Part shown: piece by piece, positions 25,744-33,634 of the stretch | Numbering within the stretch: the first letter of the stretch is position 1 | How the letters are laid out: each line of letters opens with the position of its first letter | Assembly (NCBI GenBank): GCA_017435565.1 | Contig: JAFSEU010000032.1 | Span: 1 to 59,559 of the forward strand | Source of the DNA: Oscillospiraceae bacterium | GTDB taxonomy: Bacteria > Bacillota > Clostridia > Oscillospirales > Ruminococcaceae | Direction of reading: 5' to 3' | DNA length: 59,559 nucleotides | The notes under the pieces: generated by a model | Seen by the model: only the letters and a program-made list of their open reading frames with translations | Databases searched by the model: none | Told to the model about the DNA's origin: nothing | Position numbers and translations under genes: made by a program

Positions 25744-28257
25744 ATGAAGTTTGCTAAAAGATTGCTCTCGATGGCGGCTAGCGTTGCGGTTGCAGCTGGC
25801 TGTCTGATGGGCTATGTACCGTCAGCAACCTCAGGTGAGACCGCTGTGCAGGAATGGGGCACGCTTGAAATCAGCGGCGGCGGTTTTGTAAGCGGTCTTG
25901 TTACCGGTGAAACTGCAATGTACTGTCGTACTGACGTTGGCGGCGCGTACAGATATGAAGATGGTGAGTGGGTTCAGCTGATGTCATTTCTTTCGGAGGA
26001 CGACAGAGGATTCCTGTGCGTAGAAGCAATGTGTCTTGACCCGAATGATGAGGACACGCTCTATCTTCTTTGCGGATGTAATTATTTCTCCGATGCAAGA
26101 ACTGTTGTTTTTAAATCCACAGACGGCGGTGAGAATTTTACCGAATATGATGTTTCTGACTATATCCGTGTTCATGGAAACGGTCAGGGAAGACAAATGG
26201 GCGAGAGAATTGCCGTTGACCCGAACGACCCCGATGTGATTTATTGCGGCGGACGTACCGGCGGTCTGATAAAATCGACAGACGGCGGTAAAACGTGGGA
26301 AACGATTTTTGTTCCCGATGCTTTCAACACATCTGTAAAATGGCCTGAGTGGACAGATTTTATGGCGACAACTACCTCTGATCAGAACGGAATTACAACC
26401 GTTTATGTTGATGAAAATTCAAAGGTTTATGTCGGAGTTTCAACTACAGGCGGAACAAATCTTTATGCATCTACCGACGGCGGTGCAAGCTTTTCTGCAC
26501 TTTCCTCCGATTTGCCTACATCAATGTATATAGCAAGAATCAACCCTGACAGTAACGGAAATCTTCTTCTTTCATATCAGGGTGGTATAAGCTTTGCAGG
26601 CTCAGGCGGCGGCGCATACAGATATAATATTACAACCGGTGCGGTTGAAAATATCAGTCCTTCGGGCAATTCTATCGGACAGATTCAGTCGCATCCTGAT
26701 AATGCTGATTATCTTGTCGCAACTACCTGCGGTGTGTGGGCAACTCAGATGTGGCCTGATTCCGATGAGGCTTGCTGGGGCGAGTGGATTTACACCAGTC
26801 TTGATGGCGGAACAACTTGGGAAACCATTTATCCCGGAAAGATGGGCAATTGGTACTGGAATGAAGAAGCAGGAGAAATGCAGCAGGAATCTCTTTATCA
26901 GCGTTTGCAGGACGGCGGTGTTGACTGGATTCACGGCAAGGCAATTCATTGGTCTGGCTCTCTTGTTTTTGACCCGAACAATCCTGACGATGTTCTTGTT
27001 ACATCGGGTAACGGTGTTTTCAAATGGGAAAATATCTTGACTTCTGACCCTGTTGCGGTTTTCCACGCCAAGGGTATTGAAGAGGTTGTAGCACTTGATT
27101 TCTGCAGCGTTGAAGGCGGATATAACTATTCTGCAATCGGTGACTACGACGGATTCACGCATAAGGATGTTGATACTTCAATTCAGCATTCTCCCAATTT
27201 TGGTTCGTCTACTTCAATTTCGTATTGTTATTCCAATCCTGATATTATGATGCGTATTCCTGAACATAGTAGCCAGTCAACAAACGGTCAGTATTCAACC
27301 GATGGCGGTGTAACATGGACGGAATTTGCTTCTTCAGCAGGTAACGGCGGTGACACTGCAATTGTTCAGCTTGAAGACGGTACTTACAGATTTATTGCCG
27401 GTTCAAGCCAGAACTCCGGTTTGAAATATTCCGATGACTATGGTGCAACCTGGAATTCGTCTTCGGGTATCAAGGGGTCGAAGAAATCAATGCTTGAGGT
27501 TGACTCGGAGAACGAACAGTATGTTTACGGATTTTCTTCGGTTACCAGCTATTCGGGTGAAACAACATATTATTACTTGAACGTTAGCTCGGACTATGGT
27601 GCAACCTTTACCGCTAAAGAAGTAGCTGTTAACGACTGCTGTGCTGATTTCAGAAGGATTACTGTTGCAAACGGTACTGTATTCTGTCCTGTTGGTTGGT
27701 ATGGGCTTTATGCGACTTCTGACCACGGCGAGAGCTTTACAAAGCTTGAAAATGTTGATTACTGCGAAACAATCAGCCGCGGTGCAGCTAAGGATTCCTC
27801 AAGCCCTGATACGCTGTATATGTGGGGTTGGCTTGACAATGACAATATTGTAGAAGGTATTTATGCTTCTACAGACCTTGGCGAAACTTGGCAGAGAGTT
27901 AATGATGATGAGCATCAATACGGCGGACCCGGAAACGGCAACTTTGTTGTTGGTGATATGAATGAATTCGGCACGTTTTATATGAGCTCGGTCGGTGTTG
28001 GTATTGTCTATTGTAAAAATGCTTTCGGCGTTGCTCCTGAGCAGCCTGTAGAAATACTTTACGGTGATGTAAACGGAGATGGCATGGTTAATTCAATTGA
28101 CGCTACAATAGTTACAAGACATTCTCTTAAAGTTTATACTATCAGTGATGATTACCTTGAAGCTGCAGATGTCAACCTTGATGGAGTGGTTAATTCGATT
28201 GACGCCACTATTATTACACGTTATGCTTTGAAGGTTGTTACCTCACTTCCTGTATAG
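25744..28257 (+). CDS. GH74 xyloglucanase with dockerin (cellulosomal)
   Basis: An 837-residue secreted beta-propeller glycosidase. Signal peptide 1 to about 30 (MKFAKRLLSMAASVAVAAG). The two seven-bladed propellers of GH74 are marked by repeated Asp-box motifs (STDGGKTWE, STDGGASF, SLDGGTTWE, STDLGETWQ) and by the family start WGTLEISGGGFVSGL with CRTDVGGAYR. The C-terminal 66 residues are a dockerin with loops GDVNGDGMVNSID and ADVNLDGVVNSID. GH74 enzymes cut the xyloglucan backbone. A GTG at 25702 with AAAGGAA is an alternative start that would add 14 residues before the signal peptide. Confidence 0.94.
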   Translation: MKFAKRLLSMAASVAVAAGCLMGYVPSATSGETAVQEWGTLEISGGGFVSGLVTGETAMYCRTDVGGAYRYEDGEWVQLMSFLSEDDRGFLCVEAMCLDPNDEDTLYLLCGCNYFSDARTVVFKSTDGGENFTEYDVSDYIRVHGNGQGRQMGERIAVDPNDPDVIYCGGRTGGLIKSTDGGKTWETIFVPDAFNTSVKWPEWTDFMATTTSDQNGITTVYVDENSKVYVGVSTTGGTNLYASTDGGASFSALSSDLPTSMYIARINPDSNGNLLLSYQGGISFAGSGGGAYRYNITTGAVENISPSGNSIGQIQSHPDNADYLVATTCGVWATQMWPDSDEACWGEWIYTSLDGGTTWETIYPGKMGNWYWNEEAGEMQQESLYQRLQDGGVDWIHGKAIHWSGSLVFDPNNPDDVLVTSGNGVFKWENILTSDPVAVFHAKGIEEVVALDFCSVEGGYNYSAIGDYDGFTHKDVDTSIQHSPNFGSSTSISYCYSNPDIMMRIPEHSSQSTNGQYSTDGGVTWTEFASSAGNGGDTAIVQLEDGTYRFIAGSSQNSGLKYSDDYGATWNSSSGIKGSKKSMLEVDSENEQYVYGFSSVTSYSGETTYYYLNVSSDYGATFTAKEVAVNDCCADFRRITVANGTVFCPVGWYGLYATSDHGESFTKLENVDYCETISRGAAKDSSSPDTLYMWGWLDNDNIVEGIYASTDLGETWQRVNDDEHQYGGPGNGNFVVGDMNEFGTFYMSSVGVGIVYCKNAFGVAPEQPVEILYGDVNGDGMVNSIDATIVTRHSLKVYTISDDYLEAADVNLDGVVNSIDATIITRYALKVVTSLPV

Positions 28258-28282
28258 CAACATTACTTTCTCCTTAATATAC

Positions 28283-28331
28283 AAATACGGTCGGAGAACA
28301 CTTAGAAAGTGCTTTCCGACCGTATTTTTTA
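28283..28331 (+). terminator. Terminator of the GH74 gene
   Basis: AAATACGGTCGGA / TCCGACCGTATTT with T run. Confidence 0.88.
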
Positions 28332-28384
28332 TTTTTTAATTAGCGTTTGACATTGAGGTAATTCTTTTGATGATTTGTATGAAT

Positions 28385-28894
28385 TTATCTTGCAAGAAAG
28401 TCTGCTTTCGGTACAAACGGCAGATTGAATTTGTAGCCTTTTGCGTTCATACACATCATCTTTATAACGAGGAGTGCATGCGGAATTCGCAGACATTTTG
28501 CGATTTTATCGGTTGAATAGCCATAGCGAATGTATTCAAGTACATCATCATCGGATATAATCAGGCTTGCTGCAAAAATATTTGCTTCTTTTTCAGGTTT
28601 GCTTGTCATATCAAAAAGCGAGAATTCCTGAAAATGTTCGTTTTCGGCAATGTCCCTGTGCAAAAGGTCATGACCTGTTTCGTGCGCAATCACAACATTC
28701 TGTGTTTCGGGCTCCAAAAGGCTATTGACGAGAATAAAACGGCATCCGTCAATTACAGTATACAATCCCTTGAGAGAGCCTAAATCTTCATATCTTACGT
28801 TGATGCCTAAGGCCTGAGCCAGCTCATATGGATCGTTCGTCTTGTGAGTCTGACATAGCGAATCGGCAAGATTGCAAATGCTTTCTGTGCTCAT
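28385..28894 (-). CDS. ImmA/IrrE-family metallopeptidase
   Basis: A 169-residue zinc peptidase with the family signature HETGHDLLH (HExxH) near residue 70 and ligand-type glutamates downstream (KPEKEANIFAASLII). These enzymes cleave a partner XRE repressor in response to a signal, often DNA damage. The gene lies 11 bases after the XRE gene with GGGAGG before the ATG, the standard ImmR-ImmA or DdrO-IrrE type pairing. There are no integrase or conjugation genes nearby, so it is not obviously part of a mobile element. Confidence 0.88.
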   Translation of the reverse strand: MSTESICNLADSLCQTHKTNDPYELAQALGINVRYEDLGSLKGLYTVIDGCRFILVNSLLEPETQNVVIAHETGHDLLHRDIAENEHFQEFSLFDMTSKPEKEANIFAASLIISDDDVLEYIRYGYSTDKIAKCLRIPHALLVIKMMCMNAKGYKFNLPFVPKADFLAR

Positions 28895-28905
28895 TTTGAG
28901 CCTCC

Positions 28906-29313
28906 CTATTTATTGTTTTCAGATGTTTTGCTTTTGTTTTCTTTGTCTTTGGCGGTTTCTGCTTCTTTCTGGCGGTTGATTTCTTTGGCCTCCCAATAAA
29001 TTTTTTGCAAAGCAAGCATAACTTTGTCCTTGTCATCTTCCGAGAGCTTTCCGCCTGCAAAAATCAATCCTGCGTTTTTCAAAAATTCCTGCGCCTGATT
29101 TTCGCTTTCAAGGTCATTTACGCCGCTTGCAAGATAATCATACGGTACGTCAAAAATTTCGGAGATTTTATAAATAATATTCTTTCGGGGATATCTTGCC
29201 CCTGATTCGTAGTTCTGAATGCAGCGCAGCGTTACCCCGACCTGCTCTGCAAGCTGGGATTGTGTCATAGAGTTTTTCTTTCTCAATGATTTGATTCTGT
29301 CTTTAATTTCCAT
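28906..29313 (-). CDS. XRE-family transcriptional regulator
   Basis: A 135-residue repressor. The helix-turn-helix is MTQSQLAEQVGVTLRCIQNY at 17-36; the C-terminal half is charged and helical and would be the cleavage or dimerisation region. It is co-transcribed with the ImmA-type peptidase and divergent from DNA polymerase IV. The intergenic region holds four CGAAC-type half-sites on the two promoters, consistent with control of its own gene and of dinB, which is an inference. Confidence 0.88.
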   Translation of the reverse strand: MEIKDRIKSLRKKNSMTQSQLAEQVGVTLRCIQNYESGARYPRKNIIYKISEIFDVPYDYLASGVNDLESENQAQEFLKNAGLIFAGGKLSEDDKDKVMLALQKIYWEAKEINRQKEAETAKDKENKSKTSENNK

Positions 29314-29343
29314 AATTAACTGATACTCACTTTCAATATGTTA

Positions 29344-29446
29344 TACGAACGAAAATTATGTAAAACGCTTGACAATGTTCGGCGAATGTGATATAATCCA
29401 AATACGCCAAAATTGTTCGTATTTAGTATATCATATATGAACATAT
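29344..29446. promoter_or_regulatory. Cluster of CGAAC/GTTCG half-sites in the XRE-dinB control region
   Basis: Half-sites at 29346-29350 (CGAAC), 29377-29381 (GTTCG), 29415-29419 (GTTCG) and 29439-29442 (GAAC). The shared core is close to TGTTCGTAT. Each promoter has one site in its spacer, and the third lies where both transcripts would start. None forms a complete CGAAC-N4-GTTCG LexA box. Confidence 0.5.
29369..29397 (+). promoter_or_regulatory. Consensus sigma-A promoter of dinB
   Basis: TTGACA, 17 bases, TATAAT; start of transcription near 29404, leader about 90 bases. Confidence 0.8.
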
Positions 29447-29453
29447 TTGTCAA
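29425..29453 (-). promoter_or_regulatory. Sigma-A promoter of the XRE-ImmA operon
   Basis: Minus strand TTGACA, 17 bases, TATACT. It lies downstream of the dinB promoter and faces it, so the two transcripts overlap at their 5' ends. Confidence 0.78.
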
Positions 29454-29494
29454 GACTATTTTAATGTTTTTGATTTGTGCACAGGTGTAATTTT

Positions 29495-30748
29495 ATGGAA
29501 AGAACAATTTTTCATTGTGATTTGAATTCATATTTTGCCTCGGTTGAGATTATGCTAAATCCGAAATTGAAAGGAAAACCCGTTGCGGTATGTGGAAAAT
29601 CCGAGGACAGACACGGAATTGTGCTTGCTAAATCTGACCAAGCCAAACGCTGTGGTGTTTCAACAGGTGAGGTTATTTGGCAGGCAAAGCAAAAATGTCC
29701 GGAGCTTGTAATAGTCGAGCCGCATTACGAACAATATGCCAAATATTCCCGATTTGCGAATATAGTATATTCAAGATATACCGATGTTATTGAACGCTTC
29801 GGAATTGATGAAGTATGGCTGGATATGACTTCGTCGATGCGGCTGTTCGGCAAGAGCGCGTATGAACTCGCCGATGAAATAAGACAAACAATCAAGCGTG
29901 AGCTGGGGCTTACGATTTCGGTTGGCGTTAGCTTTAACAAGATTTTTGCAAAGCTTGGATCAGATATGAAAAAGCCCGATGCAATTACGGTGATTTCAAA
30001 AGAAGAATTTAAGGACAAAATTTTTCATCTTCCTGTGTCAGAGCTTTTTGGAATCGGAAGGGCAGCGAAGCGTTCGATGAATTCGGTCGGTATATTTACG
30101 ATAGGTGATTTGGCTGATTCTTCACCTGAATTTTTGCAAAAGCGTTTTGGTGCAAACGGTATAAAAATGTGGAGATTTGCTAACGGAATGGATAATTCTC
30201 CGGTTTGTCATACGAACGAACAGAATATTATAAAAAGTGTCGGTCACGGAACAACTGCTGTTCGTGATTTGATTGACTGCGACGATGTGAAATGTATGAT
30301 TTTTGACCTTTCGCAGGATGTTTCGCACAGGCTGCGAAAATATGGGCTTTTTGCTAACGGAGTAAGATTGTCGGTACGTGACTGTGATTTGAATGTTCGT
30401 CAGCTTCAATGCCTGCTTGACATTCCTACGCAAAGCTTTTATGAATTGGCAGATAAATCGATTGAGCTGTTCTTTTCTTCGTATGAATTTGAAAAACCGA
30501 TAAGAAGCATCAGCGTGTGTGCGATAAATCTTGATAGTGTTTATAAGTCGGTTCAGCTTAATTTTAATGTTGATATCGAAAAGCATATCAAACGCGAAAA
30601 AATCGAAAATGCAATGGAAGAAATACGGGAAAAATACGGTAACGGTGCTGTAAATATGTGCAGACTTATGACTAATGACCTGACTGCACGCAATGGCGAA
30701 AAAACGGCGTTGCCTTGTGCTTTTTCTCATATTGATGATGCCGTGTGA
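29495..30748 (+). CDS. dinB: DNA polymerase IV (Y family)
   Basis: A 417-residue translesion polymerase. Catalytic carboxylates appear in HCDLNSYFAS (D8) and FGIDEVWLDMT (DE near 108), followed by the fingers and the helix-hairpin-helix FGIGRAAKRSMNSVGI near 192, and the little finger. I start at 29495 (MERTIFHCD) because this is the family N-terminus; the ribosome site CAGGTG is weak. A C-terminal clamp-binding motif is not obvious to me. Divergent from the XRE-ImmA pair, which suggests damage-responsive control. Confidence 0.92.
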   Translation: MERTIFHCDLNSYFASVEIMLNPKLKGKPVAVCGKSEDRHGIVLAKSDQAKRCGVSTGEVIWQAKQKCPELVIVEPHYEQYAKYSRFANIVYSRYTDVIERFGIDEVWLDMTSSMRLFGKSAYELADEIRQTIKRELGLTISVGVSFNKIFAKLGSDMKKPDAITVISKEEFKDKIFHLPVSELFGIGRAAKRSMNSVGIFTIGDLADSSPEFLQKRFGANGIKMWRFANGMDNSPVCHTNEQNIIKSVGHGTTAVRDLIDCDDVKCMIFDLSQDVSHRLRKYGLFANGVRLSVRDCDLNVRQLQCLLDIPTQSFYELADKSIELFFSSYEFEKPIRSISVCAINLDSVYKSVQLNFNVDIEKHIKREKIENAMEEIREKYGNGAVNMCRLMTNDLTARNGEKTALPCAFSHIDDAV

Positions 30749-30785
30749 TTTTTTGATTTTGTTTTCAAAAGATGAAAAAAACCTC

Positions 30786-30814
30786 TTGACAAGTCCGTTT
30801 TGAAATGGTATAAT
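30786..30814 (+). promoter_or_regulatory. Consensus sigma-A promoter of rpsF-ssb-rpsR
   Basis: TTGACA, 17 bases, TATAAT. Confidence 0.82.
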
Positions 30815-30821
30815 CTTAAAT

Positions 30822-30915
30822 GTTCGGTTAAATGTAAATTTTTGGCCGATTGTAAGTTTTAATATTTAATCCTTGTACGCATTTTTGTATATGTGTGCAA
30901 ACCCAAAAGGAGGTG
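30822..30915 (+). promoter_or_regulatory. Structured leader of the rpsF operon
   Basis: A leader of about 100 bases. A perfect 10-bp RNA stem (counting G-U pairs) forms from 30873-30882 and 30891-30900, ending a few bases before the AAAGGAGGT ribosome site. A TCGG...GGCCGA pairing lies upstream with a CCG trinucleotide, which recalls the S6:S18 autoregulatory motif, but I cannot confirm that fold. Confidence 0.35.
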
Positions 30916-30921
30916 CTAAGG

Positions 30922-31212
30922 ATGGCAAAGCAGATCGAAAAGTACGAGCTTATGGCAGTTATCAGCCTCAAGAAGGACGAAGAGGGAATCAATGCTCTCG
31001 TTGAAAAGTTCAAGGCTATGATTGAAGCTAACGGTACACTCGAAGAGGTTGACGTTTGGGGCAAACGCAAGCTCGCTTACGCTATCGAGGACGAAACAGA
31101 GGGTTATTATGTGCTTTATCACTTTGAATCAAAGCCTGATTTCCCGCAGGAGCTTGACCGTGTTCTCAAGATCACGGACGGAATCCTTCGTTCTATGACA
31201 ACTGTAAGATAA
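30922..31212 (+). CDS. rpsF: 30S ribosomal protein S6
   Basis: Ninety-six residues of the small-subunit protein that pairs with S18. The family N-terminus KYELMAVISLKKDEEGI and the core VDVWGKRKLAYAIEDETEGYYVLYHF are clear. AAAGGAGGT lies 8 bases before the ATG at 30922. First gene of the classical rpsF-ssb-rpsR operon. Confidence 0.97.
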   Translation: MAKQIEKYELMAVISLKKDEEGINALVEKFKAMIEANGTLEEVDVWGKRKLAYAIEDETEGYYVLYHFESKPDFPQELDRVLKITDGILRSMTTVR

Positions 31213-31247
31213 CAATTTTTTGATTAAACCCAAAAGGAGGCTATGCT

Positions 31248-31730
31248 ATGATTAACAAGGTTATTCTTATGGGCAGACTTGTTGCTGACCCTGAGCTGAG
31301 AAAAACACAGAGCGATATTTCTGTATGCAGATTCAGAATTGCCGTGAATCGTCCTTTCAGTAAGGATAGAGAAAATTCGGCTGATTTTATCAGCTGCACT
31401 GCATGGAGAAGCACTGCGGATTTTGTTCAGCGCTATTTTACAAAGGGTAGAATGATTATTGTAGAAGGCTCCTTAAGGAACGCAAATTATACCGATGCAA
31501 ACGGTGTTAAGCATTATTTTATGGAGGTGCAGGCTGAAAATGTTACATTTGGTGAATCAAAGGGTTCATCCGATGCAAACAGCTTCAGAGTGCCTGATGA
31601 TAATGCATATTCCGCACCTGCACCGGCAGCCGCACGCACTTCAAGCTTCCCTGCCGCAGATGAAACGCTTTCTCTCGGTGATATGGGAGATTTTGAAGAA
31701 ATTTTGAGTGACGGCGACGTTCCGTTCTGA
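31248..31730 (+). CDS. ssb: Single-stranded DNA-binding protein
   Basis: A 160-residue SSB: OB fold from MINKVILMGRLVADPELR to about 108, a flexible linker rich in Ala/Pro/Ser, and the acidic C-terminal tip ending DGDVPF that recruits replication and repair proteins. Located between rpsF and rpsR as usual, with AAAAGGAGG before the ATG. Confidence 0.97.
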   Translation: MINKVILMGRLVADPELRKTQSDISVCRFRIAVNRPFSKDRENSADFISCTAWRSTADFVQRYFTKGRMIIVEGSLRNANYTDANGVKHYFMEVQAENVTFGESKGSSDANSFRVPDDNAYSAPAPAAARTSSFPAADETLSLGDMGDFEEILSDGDVPF

Positions 31731-31760
31731 TTTTAAGATTTACGAAAGGAAAATACTGAA

Positions 31761-31997
31761 ATGGAGAGAAATCCCAAGGCTCAGAAGAGATCTCGCAGAA
31801 AGGTTTGCATCTTCTGTGCAGACAGAATCGACAGAATCGATTATAAAGATCTTCCCAGACTCAAGAAGTGCATGACAGAGCGCGGAAAAATTCTTCCCCG
31901 CAGAGTAACAGGCACTTGTGCATTCCACCAGAGAGAAGTAACAGGCGCTGTAAAGCGTGCACGTTACGTTGCTCTTCTTCCTTACACAAACGATTGA
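31761..31997 (+). CDS. rpsR: 30S ribosomal protein S18
   Basis: Seventy-eight residues with the S18 core [32 protein letters not shown]. An [11 protein letters not shown] cysteine motif is retained, the zinc-binding-type (C+) form. Last gene of the operon, followed by a strong terminator. Confidence 0.97.
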   Translation: MERNPKAQKRSRRKVCIFCADRIDRIDYKDLPRLKKCMTERGKILPRRVTGTCAFHQREVTGAVKRARYVALLPYTND

Positions 31998-32019
31998 GTT
32001 TAGGATATATGTAAAGATT

Positions 32020-32056
32020 AACCCGACATTCCAAAAATGGAGTGTCGGGTTTTTGC
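32020..32056 (+). terminator. Terminator of rpsF-ssb-rpsR
   Basis: AACCCGACATTCC / GGAGTGTCGGGTT followed by TTTTGC. Confidence 0.88.
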
Positions 32057-32125
32057 TTTGCAAAAATCTTTTTTGTAACTTATTTACAATAGCATTACAG
32101 TTTGAATACAAATACGTATTTTTTA

Positions 32126-32325
32126 TTGACAGCGATATTTAGAAAATGATACAATATTTAAAACGATTGATTCAAAAAATATGTGCATAATGTAGAATTG
32201 TTGGGTGCGGCGGCAATTTTTTTAATCATTTCCCCAAAAACTCACGATATATATAATAGGATGTGGATTTTTTTAGGAACAAGTGCAGGAATATGTCGAA
32301 AATTATATTCTGCATTTTGCTGTTT
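32126..32325 (+). ncRNA. Possible small RNA or leader upstream of the zinc-peptidase gene
   Basis: The 385 bases between rpsR and the next gene are not empty. A promoter TTGACA, 18 bases, TACAAT (32126-32155) is followed 130 bases later by a terminator-like hairpin TGCAGGAATAT / ATATTCTGCA (32284-32313) and TTTTGCTGTTT. This would make an RNA of about 160 bases with no convincing reading frame. It could also be an attenuator for the gene downstream. I recognise no riboswitch class. Confidence 0.3.
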
Positions 32326-32334
32326 GATTAAATC

Positions 32335-32343
32335 TGATATAAT
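32335..32343 (+). promoter_or_regulatory. Extended -10 promoter of the peptidase/lipoprotein cassette
   Basis: TGATATAAT, an extended -10 box; the region at -35 (TTTTGC) is poor. Confidence 0.45.
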
Positions 32344-32384
32344 CAAGCGTTAAAGGTCAGTTAAAAAATAAATGGGGAAAATTG

Positions 32385-33620
32385 ATGAATAATGTACGAG
32401 TCAAAGTGGTACGAGGAATTTTTCTGTGTATTGCACTGCTGTCTATGTGGTTGGTTTCAACCTGTCAGTTTATCAATGTAGCATACACAGCGAAAGCTGT
32501 TCCGTACTCTGTATCAAGCAACATTTATTGGATTATAAACGCTCACAGCGGAAAGGCGCTGACTGTTTATAATTCAGGAACGACAGCAGGAACAAATGTT
32601 ATTCAAAGCAATAATGTTGATGGTACCAACCAGCGTTGGAATGTTACTACTAATTACAATCCGAATTATTCTAATCAACAATTTACTATGATAATGGCAA
32701 ACGGCACACCGGGTTTGTGTTTATCGGTTGCGAATAGTTCATTAAGCAATGGTGTAAATGTTGAACTTGGGACTACTACTGAAATCAACTCATATTGGGA
32801 CATTACTCAAATCGGAACAAACGGCAATTACAAAATCACTTCAAAATGCGGCTCGACATATGCGTTGACAGTTCACAACGCATCGCTTAATAATAATGCT
32901 AATGTATTCGCCTACACTTACAATTCGGGTATACCCTGCAATGATGAGTGGATTCTTGTGCCTGTTGCGGGAAGTGCTCTCGAAACTGTAACGATTGCAG
33001 TGCAATTGGATTCGGCACTGCAAACAGAGTATCTAAACAACACAAGAGAAGTCGAAGCAATTTTTGCAGACGCAATGAAACCGTTTTATAACAAATTTCA
33101 TATCCAGCTTGTGCCGTCCTTTTATACTTTGAGCACGATGGAGGCAGATTATTGTCCACGGCCATTCTATGAAGGCTGCAATTCATACGCTTGCGAAGAC
33201 GTTTCAGAATGCAAGAATAGAAACGAAACGCCAAATCATCATAAGAATTTCGATTTTAATGCATTACGGGCGTGGAATGCTTACGGTATGGACGGAAATC
33301 AACTGCGTATTATTCTCACGGGATTTCAAATGTGCCATATAAGTGATAGCGGTTCGCATTCCTTAGGCGCTTTGGGCTGGTGGCCCGACGGACGTAACGG
33401 AATGGTTGAAATCAACGATTATAACAGAACATATACTCAGAATGTAAGAGTAATTCAGCACGAATTGTCACATGCTTTCGGCTGCAGTCATTGTGATGAT
33501 ACTTCATGTATAATGTATGATGGTAATTTAAATACGCTTCTTGATACAGAAGAAACATATAATTTGAGTACAATATGGTGCAGTGAATGTGAAGCTGATT
33601 TTGATAGAACTAAATTTTGA
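32385..33620 (+). CDS. Secreted ricin-lectin protein with archaemetzincin-like zinc peptidase domain
   Basis: A 411-residue exported protein. Signal sequence about 8-37 (FLCIALLSMWLVSTC). A ricin-type beta-trefoil spans about 48-192 with repeated SGKALTVYN / YALTVHN and QRWNV-type Q-x-W positions. The C-terminal domain carries HELSHAFGCSHC at 359-370, C375, M377 and a final CSEC at 399-402, which fits HEXXHXXGXXHCX4CXM plus CXXC of archaemetzincins, though the last spacer is 21 residues, not 17. It should bind glycan and cut protein outside the cell; substrates are unknown. The following lipoprotein gene starts 14 bases after its stop. The true start could also be the TTG at 32382. Confidence 0.8.
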   Translation: MNNVRVKVVRGIFLCIALLSMWLVSTCQFINVAYTAKAVPYSVSSNIYWIINAHSGKALTVYNSGTTAGTNVIQSNNVDGTNQRWNVTTNYNPNYSNQQFTMIMANGTPGLCLSVANSSLSNGVNVELGTTTEINSYWDITQIGTNGNYKITSKCGSTYALTVHNASLNNNANVFAYTYNSGIPCNDEWILVPVAGSALETVTIAVQLDSALQTEYLNNTREVEAIFADAMKPFYNKFHIQLVPSFYTLSTMEADYCPRPFYEGCNSYACEDVSECKNRNETPNHHKNFDFNALRAWNAYGMDGNQLRIILTGFQMCHISDSGSHSLGALGWWPDGRNGMVEINDYNRTYTQNVRVIQHELSHAFGCSHCDDTSCIMYDGNLNTLLDTEETYNLSTIWCSECEADFDRTKF

Positions 33621-33634
33621 AGGGGAGTATAATT

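Noticed and set aside
28385..29313. Reading the XRE-ImmA pair as a prophage or ICE control module
   Set aside because: No integrase, relaxase, capsid or excision genes and no att-like repeats lie around it; the neighbours are core genes.
29344..29453. A classical LexA (SOS) box in front of dinB
   Set aside because: Only CGAAC half-sites occur; no site has both halves at the four-base spacing.
30122..30730. A 202-codon minus-strand frame inside dinB
   Set aside because: Antisense shadow of the conserved polymerase, no family resemblance or ribosome site.
31740..32111. A 123-codon minus-strand frame over rpsR
   Set aside because: Covers rpsR and its terminator on the opposite strand; the translation has no recognisable domain.
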